A DNA stretch of 64,000 bases from the NCBI GenBank assembly GCA_963819685.1, contig CAWFXI010000005.1:310001-374000 (forward strand), in the 5' to 3' direction. Source of the DNA: CAIUGU01 sp963819685 (GTDB lineage: Bacteria > Pseudomonadota > Gammaproteobacteria > Steroidobacterales > Steroidobacteraceae). This document shows, piece after piece, positions 8,513-17,256 of this stretch; position 1 is the first letter of the stretch, and the number at the start of each line of letters is the position of its first letter. Position numbers and translations under genes: made by a program. Under the pieces are notes generated by a model that did not search any database, was not told the origin of the DNA, and was given only the letters and a program-made list of their open reading frames with translations.

Positions 8513-9376
8513 ATGAAACTTGAGGCGAAATCGATGCAGCGCGCTTCTGAGCCTTGCGACAGGCACGGGAAGTGGATTCTGCTTTTCCTGTTGACCGCCG
8601 CACTGTCACCGGGCGTGAGCGCGCAAGAACAGAAGACGTACACGATACCCACTCAGGAGCTGATTCCCGGCCAACCGCCGAGCGCCCTTTCGAGGGCGAA
8701 TCTGGCTAAACCGCGACCAGCCCCCCCCTTCGATCTGACGGGAAACTGGATGTTCAGTCCGGCCATGAATCGGGACAACGGGGGTTTCCAGTATCTGCCT
8801 CTGCCCAAGCTCAAACCGGCTGCACAGGCCAGCCTCGACGCGGCGCGGGCCGCGGTGGCATCGGGAAAGGCATACAAGAACGACGAAGGGCTGTGCTTTC
8901 CAGCCGGAATGCCGGAGAGCATGACCCGTGTCTGGCCTAACCAGACTTTCCAGTTGCCAACGATGATTTTCATGATGCAGATGCTCAAGAATGAACCACG
9001 CTGGATTTACCTCGATGGGCGCCCTCACGCCGATCCCGAAATCAAGCCGCCCAGCTACGCGGGAGATTCCATCGGGCATTTCGAAGGCGACACGTTGGTC
9101 GTTGAGACCGTCAATTTCACGACCAAGCGTCACTGGGTGCAGACAGGGATCCCCGTTGGCAGCCAGTTGAAGATCGTGGAACGCATCAAGCTCAAGGATA
9201 ACGGCAACATCCTCGAGGATACCTTCATCATGACCGACCCCGAGAATTGGGAGGGCGAGTGGATCAATACCAAGGTGTGGTTCCGCTACGAGAGTGCCGA
9301 CATTGAAGAGGCATACTGCCTTCCCGACTTGAATGACAAGCTGCTGTCGACGAGACCGGAATCGAACGTCCGTTGA
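8513..9376 (+). CDS. secreted protein of unknown function paired with DUF6152
   Basis: A 287-residue protein with an extended N-terminus, then a hydrophobic signal segment at residues 22-38 (cleavage near VSA-QE). The mature part contains DLTGNWMF, CFPAGMPESM, DGRPHADPEI and GDSIGHFEGDTLVVETVNF. Proteins with this set of blocks occur next to DUF6152 genes in several environmental bacteria, but I know of no assigned function. The GNW start and beta-rich pattern resemble lipocalin-like secreted domains; this is only a guess. Two strong hairpins follow, ending the transcription unit. Confidence 0.7.
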   Translation: MKLEAKSMQRASEPCDRHGKWILLFLLTAALSPGVSAQEQKTYTIPTQELIPGQPPSALSRANLAKPRPAPPFDLTGNWMFSPAMNRDNGGFQYLPLPKLKPAAQASLDAARAAVASGKAYKNDEGLCFPAGMPESMTRVWPNQTFQLPTMIFMMQMLKNEPRWIYLDGRPHADPEIKPPSYAGDSIGHFEGDTLVVETVNFTTKRHWVQTGIPVGSQLKIVERIKLKDNGNILEDTFIMTDPENWEGEWINTKVWFRYESADIEEAYCLPDLNDKLLSTRPESNVR

Positions 9377-9457
9377 CGGCCGGGATGCGCGCCGCTTGTC
9401 ACAATGTTCGTGCCAGCGCTTCTGCTGACGACTGACGACGGAATGCCCGAGAACCTG

Positions 9458-9480
9458 AATTTCCCTGCTTAAGGGAAATT
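9458..9480 (+). terminator. hairpin between convergent genes
   Basis: AATTTCCCT (9458-9466) pairs perfectly with AGGGAAATT (9472-9480) around GCTTA. The A+T-rich ends can serve as a terminator in either direction between the two convergent genes. Confidence 0.5.
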
Positions 9481-9513
9481 TCGACAAGACTGCAGGGAAC
9501 GGTTCTGGACAGC

Positions 9514-9539
9514 GAAGGCCCGGGCTTTCCCGGGCCTTC
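9514..9539 (+). terminator. second hairpin between convergent genes
   Basis: GAAGGCCCGGG (9514-9524) pairs perfectly with CCCGGGCCTTC (9529-9539) around a CTTT loop. The 11-bp G+C-rich stem lacks a T run on either side, but its position between the ends of the flanking convergent genes fits a bidirectional terminator. Confidence 0.55.
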
Positions 9540-9567
9540 AACAAGCCATACTCGTGGGCGACGCCAG

Positions 9568-10299
9568 TCAAAGAGGGGCAGAGAGTGCCACCGCCAGTTG
9601 CCGCAACAGCTCGCCGGCATCACCTCGCCAGGCGCTGCCATGCATGCAGGCCAGCGTTCGCGGTTTCTGCTGCGCCATGCGTGCGATCGTGGCCCCTGTC
9701 TGCGGTGCGTGCGAGAAGTAATCCATCGGTTTCCGGAATGCTTCACTTGGGCCGAGGATGTCGGTCTCGGTCAGAGGTTGCTGCCCGTGGCCCGGCTGGG
9801 TGAACAGGTCGCCGCAGAAAAAGGTTTCCGTCGTCAAGTCCATCAGCAAGCCGCATTCCCAGCCATGCGGCACATGCGGCGTATCGAACCACTGCAGCGT
9901 GTGACGGCCAAGCGCCAGCCGCTCGCCATCGGCCAGTGCGCGCGCCGGCCGGTCGGCCAGGTCGTTGATGGATACCAGCGCCGCGGTACGGCTGCACAGC
10001 GGCACGGCTTGAGGCGCCACTGCCAGCAACTGGTTCAGCGAGCCGCACTCGTCAGACTCCACGTGCGACAGGCCCGCATAGCGCAGTCGCTCAATGGGCA
10101 TGACGGCGGCAATGGCCTGGCTGACCAGCGGGAACATTTGCCGCGGACCGGTGTGGAACAGCAGCGGCTCGTCGTCCACGATCAGATACTGGTTGAAGCT
10201 GAAGGCGTCTCCGTTCGGAAAGTCGATGGGGGTGTTGATGCGGTAAATGCCGTCCGCGATCTCGTGGATGTTCGTATTGGTATGTGAATTGGTGATCAT
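9568..10299 (-). CDS. MBL-fold metallohydrolase, flavodiiron-like subclass
   Basis: A 243-residue metallo-beta-lactamase-fold protein. Metal-ligand candidates are SHVESDECG (HxExD pattern), a following PHVPHGWE histidine pair, CGDLFTQPG (bridging Asp) and CMHGSAWRGD. The HxExD pattern, rather than HxHxDH, is that of the oxygen-reducing flavodiiron/ODP group, but there is no flavodoxin domain, so this is a stand-alone MBL domain. The ATG at 10299 has GAGGT 8 bases upstream; an earlier in-frame start at 10347 would add a poor N-terminus. It stands alone. An O2/NO-sensing or redox role is a family-level inference. Confidence 0.75.
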   Translation of the reverse strand: MITNSHTNTNIHEIADGIYRINTPIDFPNGDAFSFNQYLIVDDEPLLFHTGPRQMFPLVSQAIAAVMPIERLRYAGLSHVESDECGSLNQLLAVAPQAVPLCSRTAALVSINDLADRPARALADGERLALGRHTLQWFDTPHVPHGWECGLLMDLTTETFFCGDLFTQPGHGQQPLTETDILGPSEAFRKPMDYFSHAPQTGATIARMAQQKPRTLACMHGSAWRGDAGELLRQLAVALSAPL

Positions 10300-10497
10300 C
10301 GGAATACCTCGAGGTGAAAAGTGGATGACCACAGGGTGTGGCGCCACCCGGGAAGGGAAGTCTGCTGCGTCTCGTCGGACGCTAACCCAAAACGGCCGGA
10401 ACGTTCAATTCAAGTAAACGTTTTCGCGGTAGCGCCTTCGCGAAAGTCGGCGCCACCGCAAGTGGGGCTTAGGAACTACTCATGCCCCAGAAACAAT

Positions 10498-10537
10498 ATA
10501 TCCGGATATTATTGATCAATTATTTATATCCGGGTAT
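10498..10537 (+). promoter_or_regulatory. tandem ATATCCGG operator-like repeats
   Basis: ATATCCGGATAT (10498-10509, a perfect palindrome) is followed 28 bases later, start to start, by ATATCCGGGTAT (10526-10537). Each is followed by TATT or TATTAT. The stretch is strongly A+T-rich in a G+C-rich genome and ends 36 bases before the DUF2239 start. This looks like two binding sites for a dimeric repressor or activator. The regulator is not identifiable. Confidence 0.5.
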
Positions 10538-10572
10538 TATTCTGTTGCTGTTCTAGATCTGAGTGCACCCCG

Positions 10573-11214
10573 ATGATCGACGCGCCTGCCAACTCCTTTA
10601 CCAGCTTCGACGGACATCGACGCATTGCATCAGGCTCGCTGCAGGCAAACGCTCTGGCAGTCAAACGAGCATTGCAAAGTGGAGTAACCGGCCCGGTTCT
10701 GATTTTTGATGACGTCACCGGTCGTTCGATCGATGTCGATACAAGGGGCTCGGATGACGAAGTGCTCGCACGGCTTGCTGCCAAGGCCATCCAACGCGAC
10801 AAGTCGCCAGACGCCGAACATCTGTCGCAACCAGACGATACGCATGGCAGTTCGAAAGTCACGGCTGATGGTCCGCGTGGCCGGGGGCGCCCGAAGCTGG
10901 GTGTGGTTCCTCGCGAAGTAACGCTGTTGCCGCGCCATTGGGAATGGCTTGCGACACAACCTGGCGGTGCGTCAGTGGCTCTACGCAAACTGGTCGAGGA
11001 AGCCCGGCGGGCGTACGCCGACAAGGATAGAACCCGCAGGGCGCATGAACGTGCCTATCACTTCATGTCCGCGATGGCGGGCGACTTACCGGGCTTTGAA
11101 GAGGCAACACGCGCCTTGTTTGCAAATGACCGCGCAAGGTTCAGCGAGCTCATTGTCACGTGGCCACACGATGTGCGGGACCACGCAGTTGACCTCGCAT
11201 TCGGCGAGCGCTGA
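10573..11214 (+). CDS. DUF2239 family protein
   Basis: A 213-residue soluble protein. Residues 1-60 contain FTSFDGHRRIASGSL and the VLIFDDVTGRSIDVDTRGS block; a central RGRGRPKLGVVPREVTLLPR (about residues 97-116) and HWEWLATQPGGASVALRKLV follow. These are the DUF2239 signatures. The RGRGRPKLG segment resembles an AT-hook, and the following helix could form a ribbon-helix-helix-like DNA contact, so a DNA-binding role is possible but unproven. Tandem ATATCCGG sites upstream may regulate it. No operon partner is seen. Confidence 0.82.
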   Translation: MIDAPANSFTSFDGHRRIASGSLQANALAVKRALQSGVTGPVLIFDDVTGRSIDVDTRGSDDEVLARLAAKAIQRDKSPDAEHLSQPDDTHGSSKVTADGPRGRGRPKLGVVPREVTLLPRHWEWLATQPGGASVALRKLVEEARRAYADKDRTRRAHERAYHFMSAMAGDLPGFEEATRALFANDRARFSELIVTWPHDVRDHAVDLAFGER

Positions 11215-11473
11215 CAGGGAACGCGTGACGCAATCGCCTGCTTGAAGGTACCGGTTTGTCGCTGATCAGCAGCTCACGCGAGAACAGCATCATGAGCGTG
11301 ATGCGATTCCGCAGTACTGCTTTTGACAGCGACTGAGCATGGGGAATAGTGTGTGAGCGCAGCGCGCGAAACGCTGCCGGCACAGTGAATCAGCGCTGCG
11401 GCCGCATTGCAGATTGCTATGCAGGCATAACAAAAAGATCTGGCCCGAGCCCGGATCCGGAACCGAAAAACCA

Positions 11474-12595
11474 ATGCGGGGAATAGTGCTAGCCACGGGT
11501 GATCTCGCCCCGGATCGAGAGGATGCCGACACTTGCTTCAGCGGTACCAGTGACGTACTGCGCGACGCAGAAGTCGTGTTCGGACAACTGGAAACCAGTT
11601 TTGCCGAGGGCGGTGTCCGGCTGCCACAAGCGCGTCATGCGGTGCTCACCAGGCCGGCGGCAGCAGGCGCGTTGGGGCGCGCGGGCTTCACCGTGATCTC
11701 CATGGCCGGCAATCATTGTATGGATTGGGGCAACGAGGCGTTCTTCGCAACCATGGATAACCTCGCGCTGCACGGCATGCAGGTCGTGGGTGCGGGCCGT
11801 GATATTGCCGCGGCGCGCAAGCCTGTGATCAGGCAATTAGCTGATGGCACGCGTGTAGCCTTCCTTGCCTATTGCTCCATTCTGCCAGCCGGTTACTGGG
11901 CCGATGCTCGTCGGCCCGGCTGCGCGCCCATGCGTGCCCATACCGTGTACGAGCAGATCGAAACCGATCAACCAGGGACACCGGCTCGCATCCACACGTT
12001 TGCACATCGAGAAGATCTGGAAGCAATGCAAGCTGATATTCGCGCCGCCAAAGCCCTGGCCGACGTTGTGCTGGTGTCGCAGCACTGGGGCATCCACTTC
12101 GTGCGCGCCGCCATTGCCGACTATCAACGCGAAGTGGCACGGGCAGCCGTTGCAGCGGGTGCGGATGCGATTCTCGGTCACCACGCGCACATTCTGAAAG
12201 GCGTCGAATTCATCGGCGACAAACCGGTCATCTACAGCCTGTGCAATTTCGCTACGGACCTGCGCATGGATCCCGAGCATGCGAGCCGCAAGAGTTTCAG
12301 GGAAATCCAGGCACTGGGTGAAAACTGGCAGCCCGACTTCGACAGCCTGTACAACTTTCCACCGGCGTCGCGCTGGTCGATGATGGCGCGGCTGCATATT
12401 GCATCGGGCAAGCTCGTTGAAACCGCCATCCTGCCCTTGTGGATTGATCGCGATGCTGTCCCGCGCCTGCCCGCGCGTGATGATGCCCACTTTCAGGAGG
12501 TCATCGACTACCTGCGTGCGGTTACCAGTGAAGCCGGACTCAATGGAACGTTTACCGCTGTCGATGACCGTGTCGTTCTGGGGGCGGCATCATGA
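11474..12595 (+). CDS. CapA-family metallophosphatase-like protein
   Basis: A 373-residue protein of the PGA_cap/CapA family. Conserved features: start LATGDLAPDRED (metal-binding Asp), GQLETSF, SMAGNHCMDWG, VSQHWGIHF, GHHAHILKGVE and YSLCNFATD, which together form the calcineurin-like metal site. CapA proteins take part in poly-gamma-glutamate export, but many homologues act elsewhere. It has no signal peptide or membrane segment, unlike Bacillus CapA. The ATG at 11474 is favoured because the residues just upstream are not conserved. The stop overlaps the next gene's start in ATGA, so the two are translationally coupled. Confidence 0.85.
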   Translation: MRGIVLATGDLAPDREDADTCFSGTSDVLRDAEVVFGQLETSFAEGGVRLPQARHAVLTRPAAAGALGRAGFTVISMAGNHCMDWGNEAFFATMDNLALHGMQVVGAGRDIAAARKPVIRQLADGTRVAFLAYCSILPAGYWADARRPGCAPMRAHTVYEQIETDQPGTPARIHTFAHREDLEAMQADIRAAKALADVVLVSQHWGIHFVRAAIADYQREVARAAVAAGADAILGHHAHILKGVEFIGDKPVIYSLCNFATDLRMDPEHASRKSFREIQALGENWQPDFDSLYNFPPASRWSMMARLHIASGKLVETAILPLWIDRDAVPRLPARDDAHFQEVIDYLRAVTSEAGLNGTFTAVDDRVVLGAAS

Positions 12596-13593
12596 CTCTC
12601 GTCAAGCGCGTCGCCCTTGAGTGGATCGTTCTGCTGTATTTCCTCAGCTATCTACCCAACATCCTGATTACCAGGCTCGCTACGACTGCACCAAATGCGG
12701 ATCTCGGCCGGCCGCCGACTGGCCTGGAAGTATTGCCGGCAAGCCTGATCCTGAACCTGGTCATGACCTATCTGTTCATCTGGTGGTCCGGCTGGCATCG
12801 GGATGCCAATTCCACACAGATCGCGGGCCATCGAGTCCCCATCCCCACGCGGTACACGCTGCTGTCCGGCGTCGGAACAGCACTGGTTCTGTTTACCGTC
12901 CCCCTTTCATTGACGTTCACCAATGTCAGCATTCCCTTCATACAACTGCTCATGCGAGGCGACATCCTGTTGATTGCCCCACTGGTTGACCTGATCTTCA
13001 GACGTCGTGTGCGCTGGTGGAGCTGGGTTGCGCTGGTGCTGGTGGCTGTGGCGCTGACGCTGGTGATCAGGCAGAGAGGTGGATTGAACCTTCCGCCCCT
13101 GGCGATCCTGACTGTGGTGCTCTACACCCTTGGGTACTTCATTCGGCTGTTCGTCATGACGCATGTTGCGAAGTCCAGCGACCCGGCGTCGGTACGCCGG
13201 TATTTCACCGAAGAGAAAATTGTCGCGCTGCCCATGGCTGTGCTGTGGCTTGCCGGAATATCGGCACTTGGGCTGGGCAATCAGTCGGGTCAGCTTGAAT
13301 GGGGATTCCTGAGCGTATGGACCGACCCCATCCTCTGGCCGCTGATCGGCATTGCCGCCACGCTCACGGTGGTTTCAGTATTTGCCGCGATCATCCTGCT
13401 TGACGCGCGTGAGAACACGTATTGCGTGCCGCTGGAGCGTTCTGCAAGCCTGCTCGCCGGCATCGTCGCCGCGTATCTTCTGCACTGGGGCTGGGGATTG
13501 CCCTCGCCGACACTGATGGAAGTGATCGGCGCCAGCCTGCTGATCGCCGCGATCGTGTTGCTCACCGTTGCGCCGAAGTATTCACGCTCGTGA
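12592..13593 (+). CDS. ten-helix membrane protein, DMT/EamA-like
   Basis: A 333-residue integral membrane protein with about ten hydrophobic segments (residues roughly 10-27, 52-66, 92-115, 122-138, 142-162, 168-190, 208-226, 243-266, 283-300, 308-328). The arrangement of two five-helix halves resembles drug/metabolite transporters, but no diagnostic motif is visible. Overlap with the CapA-like gene (ATGA) and with the following PrpD-like gene (GTGA) places all three in one coupled operon, so it probably moves the substrate or product of those enzymes. Confidence 0.75.
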   Translation: MTLVKRVALEWIVLLYFLSYLPNILITRLATTAPNADLGRPPTGLEVLPASLILNLVMTYLFIWWSGWHRDANSTQIAGHRVPIPTRYTLLSGVGTALVLFTVPLSLTFTNVSIPFIQLLMRGDILLIAPLVDLIFRRRVRWWSWVALVLVAVALTLVIRQRGGLNLPPLAILTVVLYTLGYFIRLFVMTHVAKSSDPASVRRYFTEEKIVALPMAVLWLAGISALGLGNQSGQLEWGFLSVWTDPILWPLIGIAATLTVVSVFAAIILLDARENTYCVPLERSASLLAGIVAAYLLHWGWGLPSPTLMEVIGASLLIAAIVLLTVAPKYSRS

Positions 13594-14975
13594 CAGCCAA
13601 CGCTCAAGGGCTCAGCACCGCGCTTGCGATTCATGTGTCGCAGGCACAGTTTGGGAACCTGCCCGCGACGGCCGTGAGTGCTACCAAACGCGCCATTCTC
13701 GATGGCCTGGGTGTCATGCTGGCTGCCAGCGGCAGCAGCCCTGAAATCGCTCCCTTCGTCAAACTGGCGCGCAGCCTGGGGGGCACGGGGCGGGCAAGCA
13801 TCATGGGTCACGCAGAGCGTATCAATGCACCGATGGCGGCATTTGCCAATGGTGCCATGGCCCATGCCCTCGACTATGAAGATACGTTCGACGCAGCACC
13901 TGTCCACCCTAACGCGTCACTGCTGCCCGCAGCACTCGCCATTGCACAGGCCTATGGCCCCGTCAGCGGGCGTGACTTCATTGCCGCGGTTGCCACGGGT
14001 TGTGACCTGGTTTGCCGGATGGCACTGGCATTGCGACAGCCGATGGAATCGGGCGGCTGGTATCCGCCACCCATTCTCGGTGCATTCGGTGCAGTTGCAG
14101 CTGCTGCCCGGCTATTGCGTTTGACCTCAACGCAAACGCGCGATGCATTCTCTCTACTGCTGTGCCAGAACACCTGTCCCGGCGAAATCAAGTACAGCGC
14201 TGCCAGTGTCGTGCGAGCAATTCGCGAAGCTTTCCCGGCACAGGCGGCGGTTACCTCAGCACTGCTCGCGGCTGAGGGAGTCCCCGGATTTGAAGCGCCA
14301 CTGGAAGGCAAGGGCGGTTTCTACAGCCTGTTTTGCGGGGGACATTTTGAGCCAGAGGATCTGCTCGACCAGCTCGGCAGTCGCTACTGGATCGAACACC
14401 TGTCGTTCAAGAGATGGCCCTGCTGCCGAGGCACACATGCGTATATCGAAGCTGCACAGTGGTTGCGGCAGGCGCATGGGCTCGACGTCAACGGTATCGC
14501 CACCTTGCGCATTACCGGGGGCCAGGTGCAACGCATGTTGTGTGAGCCCTTGTCGCAAAAGTCCGCGCCACAAACCCTCATCGACGCAAAATTCAGCGTT
14601 CCGTTCTGTATCGCCGCGGCGCTGCTGCACGACGAGGTTACGCTCGGCAGCTTCACACCGACGATGTTGCGTGACACCAAACTGTTGGCAGTCGCAAGGC
14701 GCTGCGAATTCATCCTGCGGCCTGACTGGGGCCATGAACATGCTGCTTCGGGTGAGCTTGAGCTCGTTCTGGTCAATGGCCAGACCCTGCACAAGGAGAT
14801 ACCCAGGGCGCTTGGACATCCGGACCGGCCCCTCGATACCCCGGCATTGCGCGCCAAGTTCATCGATTGCGCCGGCCGGGCTGCGACACCCGTCGCGACG
14901 AAGGCGGCTGCAAGTCTTGCTGATCGAATCCTGGCGCTTGAGCAGGAAGCCGATGTGGGGGCCTTGTGGCAGTGA
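13590..14975 (+). CDS. MmgE/PrpD family protein
   Basis: A 461-residue protein of the 2-methylcitrate dehydratase/cis-aconitate decarboxylase superfamily. It shows ATKRAILDGLGVMLAASG at the N-terminus, ANGAMAHALDYEDTF near residue 85, a HPNASLLPAALA block and a KRWPCCRGTHAYIEA motif near residue 275. Length is typical. The GTG at 13590 overlaps the TGA of the upstream transporter gene and starts just before the conserved region; no ATG is better placed. The family includes dehydratases, decarboxylases and iminodisuccinate epimerase, so the substrate is open. Lack of prpB/prpC nearby argues against propionate use. Confidence 0.88.
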   Translation: MTANAQGLSTALAIHVSQAQFGNLPATAVSATKRAILDGLGVMLAASGSSPEIAPFVKLARSLGGTGRASIMGHAERINAPMAAFANGAMAHALDYEDTFDAAPVHPNASLLPAALAIAQAYGPVSGRDFIAAVATGCDLVCRMALALRQPMESGGWYPPPILGAFGAVAAAARLLRLTSTQTRDAFSLLLCQNTCPGEIKYSAASVVRAIREAFPAQAAVTSALLAAEGVPGFEAPLEGKGGFYSLFCGGHFEPEDLLDQLGSRYWIEHLSFKRWPCCRGTHAYIEAAQWLRQAHGLDVNGIATLRITGGQVQRMLCEPLSQKSAPQTLIDAKFSVPFCIAAALLHDEVTLGSFTPTMLRDTKLLAVARRCEFILRPDWGHEHAASGELELVLVNGQTLHKEIPRALGHPDRPLDTPALRAKFIDCAGRAATPVATKAAASLADRILALEQEADVGALWQ

Positions 14976-15000
14976 GCATGCAGCACGGGAACAGAACGGG

Positions 15001-15028
15001 TGCCAGGCCGGTGTGACGTCACCTGGCA
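15001..15028 (+). terminator. hairpin after the CapA-transporter-PrpD operon
   Basis: TGCCAGG (15001-15007) pairs with CCTGGCA (15022-15028), and the loop includes the palindrome GTGACGTCAC. There is no T run, so termination would be weak or factor-dependent; a regulatory site is an alternative. Confidence 0.35.
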
Positions 15029-15175
15029 GACTAGAAAGTAGGTCGCTGCCCGGTATACTGCCTGTCCATTCACCGCAAGCCTGGGCGTTGTCCGATACCT
15101 TCGCGAGCAGATCGGCAATCCCGTTTCCTGTGTGTGATTTGCAGACCTATCCGGCATTTCCCAAGGAGAACAACT

Positions 15176-16117
15176 GTGCATCGGACAATCGGGATCGTGA
15201 TCGCCTTGATCTGCAGCATCAATGCTGCCGTCGCCCAGCCAGCCGCCGCACCGGATCCTGCTACCCAGCCCTTTGCAGCGGGCCCGCCATTGAAGATGAC
15301 GCCGAATGCAAAAACCTACGGCGGCTTCCGCTTTGCGGAAAGCATTTCCTATGACGCGGACCGGGACCTGTACGTCGTCCCGAACGCAGGCATCGCGCAG
15401 GACGTGATCCCGAACGATGGCTACGTTTCGCTGGTCAATCCGGATGGAACGACCCACACGCTCAAGTGGATCGGGGTCAATCGCAACGGCTTGACGCTGA
15501 ACCATCCCCTGGGCAGCGACATCATCAACGGCATGCTGTACCTGGCAGATATCGACACGGTGCGGTGGTTCGACATGAAGACCGGTGAGCCTCGCGGCAG
15601 CGTGCAGGTGCCCGGCGTGTCGCGCTTCAACGATCTCGAAGTGGCGGCGGACGGGACCATCTATGCCACGCAGACCGGGGACACGAACAGCGACACCTGG
15701 CGCGTCTACAAGATCACGCCGCAAGGTCAGTCGTCCGTGTTCTTCAGCGGCGCGCCGCTTGAGCGGCCAAACGGCGTGGCGTTCGATCCAAAAGGAAATA
15801 TCGTCGTCGTCAATATCGGCACGAACGATGTGCTGACTTTTTCTCCAGCAGGCAAGCTGCTGAATACGGAGAAAGCCATCGATGCGGGCAATGATGGCCT
15901 GGCCATTCTTCCCGACGGCACCAAGTACGTCAGCAGCGTCCGTATCGGCACGATTTCCAGGATTCGTCCCGGCCAGCCGGCGGAGCTCGTTGCTTCCGGC
16001 ATCCCCACCGCTGCATCGATGACCTACGATCCCAAGCGGAACCGTCTGGTGATACCGATGAACGACTGGAACGCCATCACCATCGTGGATCTCAACATGC
16101 CTTTGCCGAAACCCTGA
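15176..16117 (+). CDS. secreted SMP-30/gluconolactonase-like beta-propeller protein
   Basis: A 313-residue protein with a signal peptide (TIGIVIALICSINAAVA, cleavage near residue 20) followed by repeated beta-propeller blades: SISYDADRDLYVVPN, GMLYLADIDTVRWF, RFNDLEVAADGTIYATQTGD, RPNGVAFDPKGNIVVVN and AILPDGTKYVSS. The Asn/Asp positions in RFNDLEVA and RPNGVAFD match the metal site of SMP-30-like lactonases. The start is GTG at 15176, with AAGGAGA 7 bases before it; an upstream in-frame start lacks a ribosome-binding site. A lactonase activity in the periplasm is plausible, but substrate is unknown. Confidence 0.82.
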   Translation: MHRTIGIVIALICSINAAVAQPAAAPDPATQPFAAGPPLKMTPNAKTYGGFRFAESISYDADRDLYVVPNAGIAQDVIPNDGYVSLVNPDGTTHTLKWIGVNRNGLTLNHPLGSDIINGMLYLADIDTVRWFDMKTGEPRGSVQVPGVSRFNDLEVAADGTIYATQTGDTNSDTWRVYKITPQGQSSVFFSGAPLERPNGVAFDPKGNIVVVNIGTNDVLTFSPAGKLLNTEKAIDAGNDGLAILPDGTKYVSSVRIGTISRIRPGQPAELVASGIPTAASMTYDPKRNRLVIPMNDWNAITIVDLNMPLPKP

Positions 16118-16149
16118 GATCCTTATCCGGGCGCGGCGCCCAAACAAAA

Positions 16150-16174
16150 AACCCGCCTTGGTGGCGGGTTTTCT
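16150..16174. terminator. bidirectional terminator
   Basis: AACCCGCC (16150-16157) pairs with GGCGGGTT (16163-16170) around TTGGT. A run of A on the left and TTTTCT on the right allow function in both directions between the convergent SMP-30-like and alkene reductase genes. Confidence 0.88.
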
Positions 16175-16194
16175 GTATCCAACCGGGCCTTGCC

Positions 16195-17256
16195 TTACAG
16201 CGCGACGTAGTCGGTATAACCCTTCGGGCCAGGTGAGTAGAACGTGGTCGTATCCCACGGCACCAGTTCCGCTGCCTTGGCAAAACGCACTGGCAAATCC
16301 GGATTCGACGTGAACAGCTTGCCGTACACAATGAAATCGGCGAGACCTGACTTCACGGCCGCGTTGCCCGTTTCCTGCGTGAAGCCGCCATTGACGATGA
16401 ATGTTCCCTTGTAGAGCGGACGCAGCATATCGAACGTTTCCGGTATGACGGTCCGCAACACGTGGAGATATCCAAGGCCCAGCGGTGCGAGGGCCTTCAC
16501 CAGCGTTGTGTAGGTCTCTTTCGGGTCCGCATCCTGGATGTCGTTGAACGGCATGCCCGGGGCGATCTTGATACCGACCTTGCCCGCGGAGCCCGCGGCC
16601 TTGATCATCGCTTGCAGCGCTTCCATCACGAAACGGATGCGGTTGTTGACGCTGCCGCCATACCCGTCCGTCCGCTGATTGGTGTTCGACGACAGGAATT
16701 GCATCGGCAGGTAGCCGGATGCCGAGTGCAGCTCGACACCGTCGAACCCTGCAGCCAGCGCGTTACGGGTTGCCTGCGCATATTCTTCGATGACGGCGGG
16801 AATCTCGCTGGTCTCGAGCGCGCGGGGAGTGGGGTGCTCCTGCAGCCCTTTCGAATCCGTCCAGATCGTGCCGGCAGCCTTGATCGCAGACGGCGCGACG
16901 AGCGGTTCCTTCGTGTACCGGTTGTCATCGTGACCGATGCGACCCACATGCATGAACTGGCAGAACATCTTGCCGCCCTTGGCGTGCACAGCGGAGGTGA
17001 TCTTCTTCCACGCTGCGATCTGTTCCGGGGATTCGATCGCGGGGGTCCGCGCGTATCCGAGGCCGACAGCCGACGGCGCCGTGCCTTCGGTGAGGATCAT
17101 GCCGGCCGACGCACGCTGGCTGTAGTATTCGATCGCGAGCTCGGACGGCACGCCGCCTGGCAGTGCGCGGCTGCGCGTCATCGGTGCCATGATGATGCGA
17201 TTCCTGATTTCCAGGCTGCCGATGCGGCCCGGCGATAAGAGGTTGATATCCGACAT
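16195..17256 (-). CDS. alkene reductase (Old Yellow Enzyme family), variant active site
   Basis: A 353-residue FMN-dependent flavoprotein of the OYE/NemA class, which reduces activated C=C bonds and some nitro compounds with NADPH. It has the full barrel pattern: IIMAPMTRSRA (Thr27), QFMHVGRIG, ELHSASGYLPMQFLSS, NQRTDGYGGS and VNGGFT near the C-terminus. Two substitutions stand out. The HxxN/H pair that binds the substrate carbonyl is HSAS (His177, Ser180), although the catalytic Tyr182 remains, and the Trp usual in QLWHVGR is Met102. The ATG at 17256 has GGGAGA upstream; an earlier in-frame ATG at 17352 gives an atypical N-terminus. Confidence 0.9.
   Translation of the reverse strand: MSDINLLSPGRIGSLEIRNRIIMAPMTRSRALPGGVPSELAIEYYSQRASAGMILTEGTAPSAVGLGYARTPAIESPEQIAAWKKITSAVHAKGGKMFCQFMHVGRIGHDDNRYTKEPLVAPSAIKAAGTIWTDSKGLQEHPTPRALETSEIPAVIEEYAQATRNALAAGFDGVELHSASGYLPMQFLSSNTNQRTDGYGGSVNNRIRFVMEALQAMIKAAGSAGKVGIKIAPGMPFNDIQDADPKETYTTLVKALAPLGLGYLHVLRTVIPETFDMLRPLYKGTFIVNGGFTQETGNAAVKSGLADFIVYGKLFTSNPDLPVRFAKAAELVPWDTTTFYSPGPKGYTDYVAL

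Noticed and set aside
14384..16258. 624-codon open frame on the minus strand
   Set aside because: It covers the PrpD-like and SMP-30-like genes in antisense, including an intergenic hairpin and a terminator, with no domain and no start signal.
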